DNA from: an uncultured Anaerotignum sp.
Lineage (GTDB): Bacteria > Bacillota > Clostridia > Lachnospirales > Anaerotignaceae
NCBI RefSeq assembly: GCF_934277605.1
Contig: NZ_CAKQVD010000051.1
Location: 1 to 13,313 of the forward strand
Direction: 5' to 3'
DNA: 13,313 bases
A program made the position numbers and the translations under genes. Positions 12,981-13,313 of the stretch are shown one piece after another. Positions within the stretch are counted from its first letter, which is position 1, and the number at the start of each line of letters is the position of its first letter. The notes under the pieces were generated by a model, which worked only from the letters and a program-made list of their open reading frames with translations, was not told the origin of the DNA and ran no database searches.

Positions 12981-13313
12981 TTATCCTTTCTTCGTCAGCA
13001 CCGCCACGCTGCCTTTACTTGTAACATCATACCCAATAGCCTCTGCCACGTCCCGAATCTTGATATAATTTGTCCCATCCTTCAAAATCCGTTCCACCGT
13101 ATGCTCCTTGCCATCAATGATGATTTTACACTTCTCTACCACTTCGCTCTCCCCTTTTCCTTTCCAGTCCTTTGTAACCTCAAAATGCGGCTTGTCCGGC
13201 GTATCCCATGTACCGCCCCAGGTAATACCGAGCCGCTTCGCAATCGCACCGCACTTAGCAAAGAACGCTGCATCGGCATACTCCTGCCCCTTCACATTCT
13301 TACAGATGTCCCA
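12981..13313 (-). CDS. M15-family phage endolysin (L,D-/D,D-peptidase), C-terminal part
   Basis: The reading frame is open to the right edge, giving the last 110 residues. It begins WDICKNVKGQEYAD, where Asp2 of the fragment fits the zinc-ligand Asp of the SxHxxGxAxD motif. It continues with AKRLGITWGGTWDTPDKPHF, where Asp40 and His43 match the D-x-P-H catalytic/zinc motif of M15 peptidases such as Ply500-type endolysins. Residues about 62-106 form a second domain (IDGKEHTVERILKDGTNYIKIRDVAEAIG), similar to the copper amine oxidase N-terminal-like stalk domain often found at the end of clostridial cell-wall enzymes. It would cleave peptidoglycan stem peptides for host lysis. The apparent GTG start at 13295 is internal and not used. 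A lysis gene next to the tRNA remnant supports a prophage end. Confidence 0.82.
   Translation of the reverse strand, partial: WDICKNVKGQEYADAAFFAKCGAIAKRLGITWGGTWDTPDKPHFEVTKDWKGKGESEVVEKCKIIIDGKEHTVERILKDGTNYIKIRDVAEAIGYDVTSKGSVAVLTKKG

Overview
The window looks like a chromosomal segment of an anaerobic, mid-GC member of the Clostridia. Lachnospirales, near Anaerotignum/Clostridium propionicum, is my best guess from protein style and gene content, but it is not provable from this sequence alone. Almost all genes lie on the minus strand. They have strong AGGAGG-type ribosome binding sites, sigma-A-like promoters and short hairpin terminators, as expected for Firmicutes.

Left part (1-3429, minus): an iron-containing/GldA-type alcohol dehydrogenase is followed by a short-chain acyl-CoA dehydrogenase and the electron transfer flavoprotein subunits etfB and etfA (etfA runs off the left edge). 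This is a fermentative redox block. The acyl-CoA dehydrogenase with EtfBA would reduce an enoyl-CoA (crotonyl- or acryloyl-CoA) with electrons from NADH, and the alcohol dehydrogenase would balance NAD(H). The 406-bp gap upstream of the alcohol dehydrogenase holds a promoter, a cluster of GTATAC-type half-sites and a weak Rex-like palindrome.

Centre (3770-7271, minus): thpR (RNA 2',3'-cyclic phosphodiesterase) has its own terminator. A tal-tkt operon carries the non-oxidative pentose phosphate pathway, with a clear promoter before tal and a terminator after tkt.

7300-10146 (minus): threonine synthase (thrC) is followed 18 bp later by an unknown single-pass membrane protein with a 7-residue N-terminal repeat. 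Downstream lies about 210 bp of non-coding DNA made almost entirely of nested and serial perfect hairpins, closed by a terminator just before the tal promoter. This multi-hairpin element is the least explained structure in the window.

10183-12366: an RsmF/NOP2-type 16S rRNA m5C methyltransferase (minus) and a flavin reductase with a lysine-rich C-terminal tail (plus) are divergently transcribed from facing promoters.

Right end (12387-13313): a minus-strand terminator and the 3' piece of a tRNA gene (T-loop, T-stem 3' strand, acceptor 3' strand) abut foreign sequence. Tandem 12-bp repeats, a small hypothetical gene and the C-terminal part of an M15-family phage endolysin follow. I read this as the integrase-distal junction of a prophage inserted in a tRNA gene; the rest of the prophage lies beyond the right edge.
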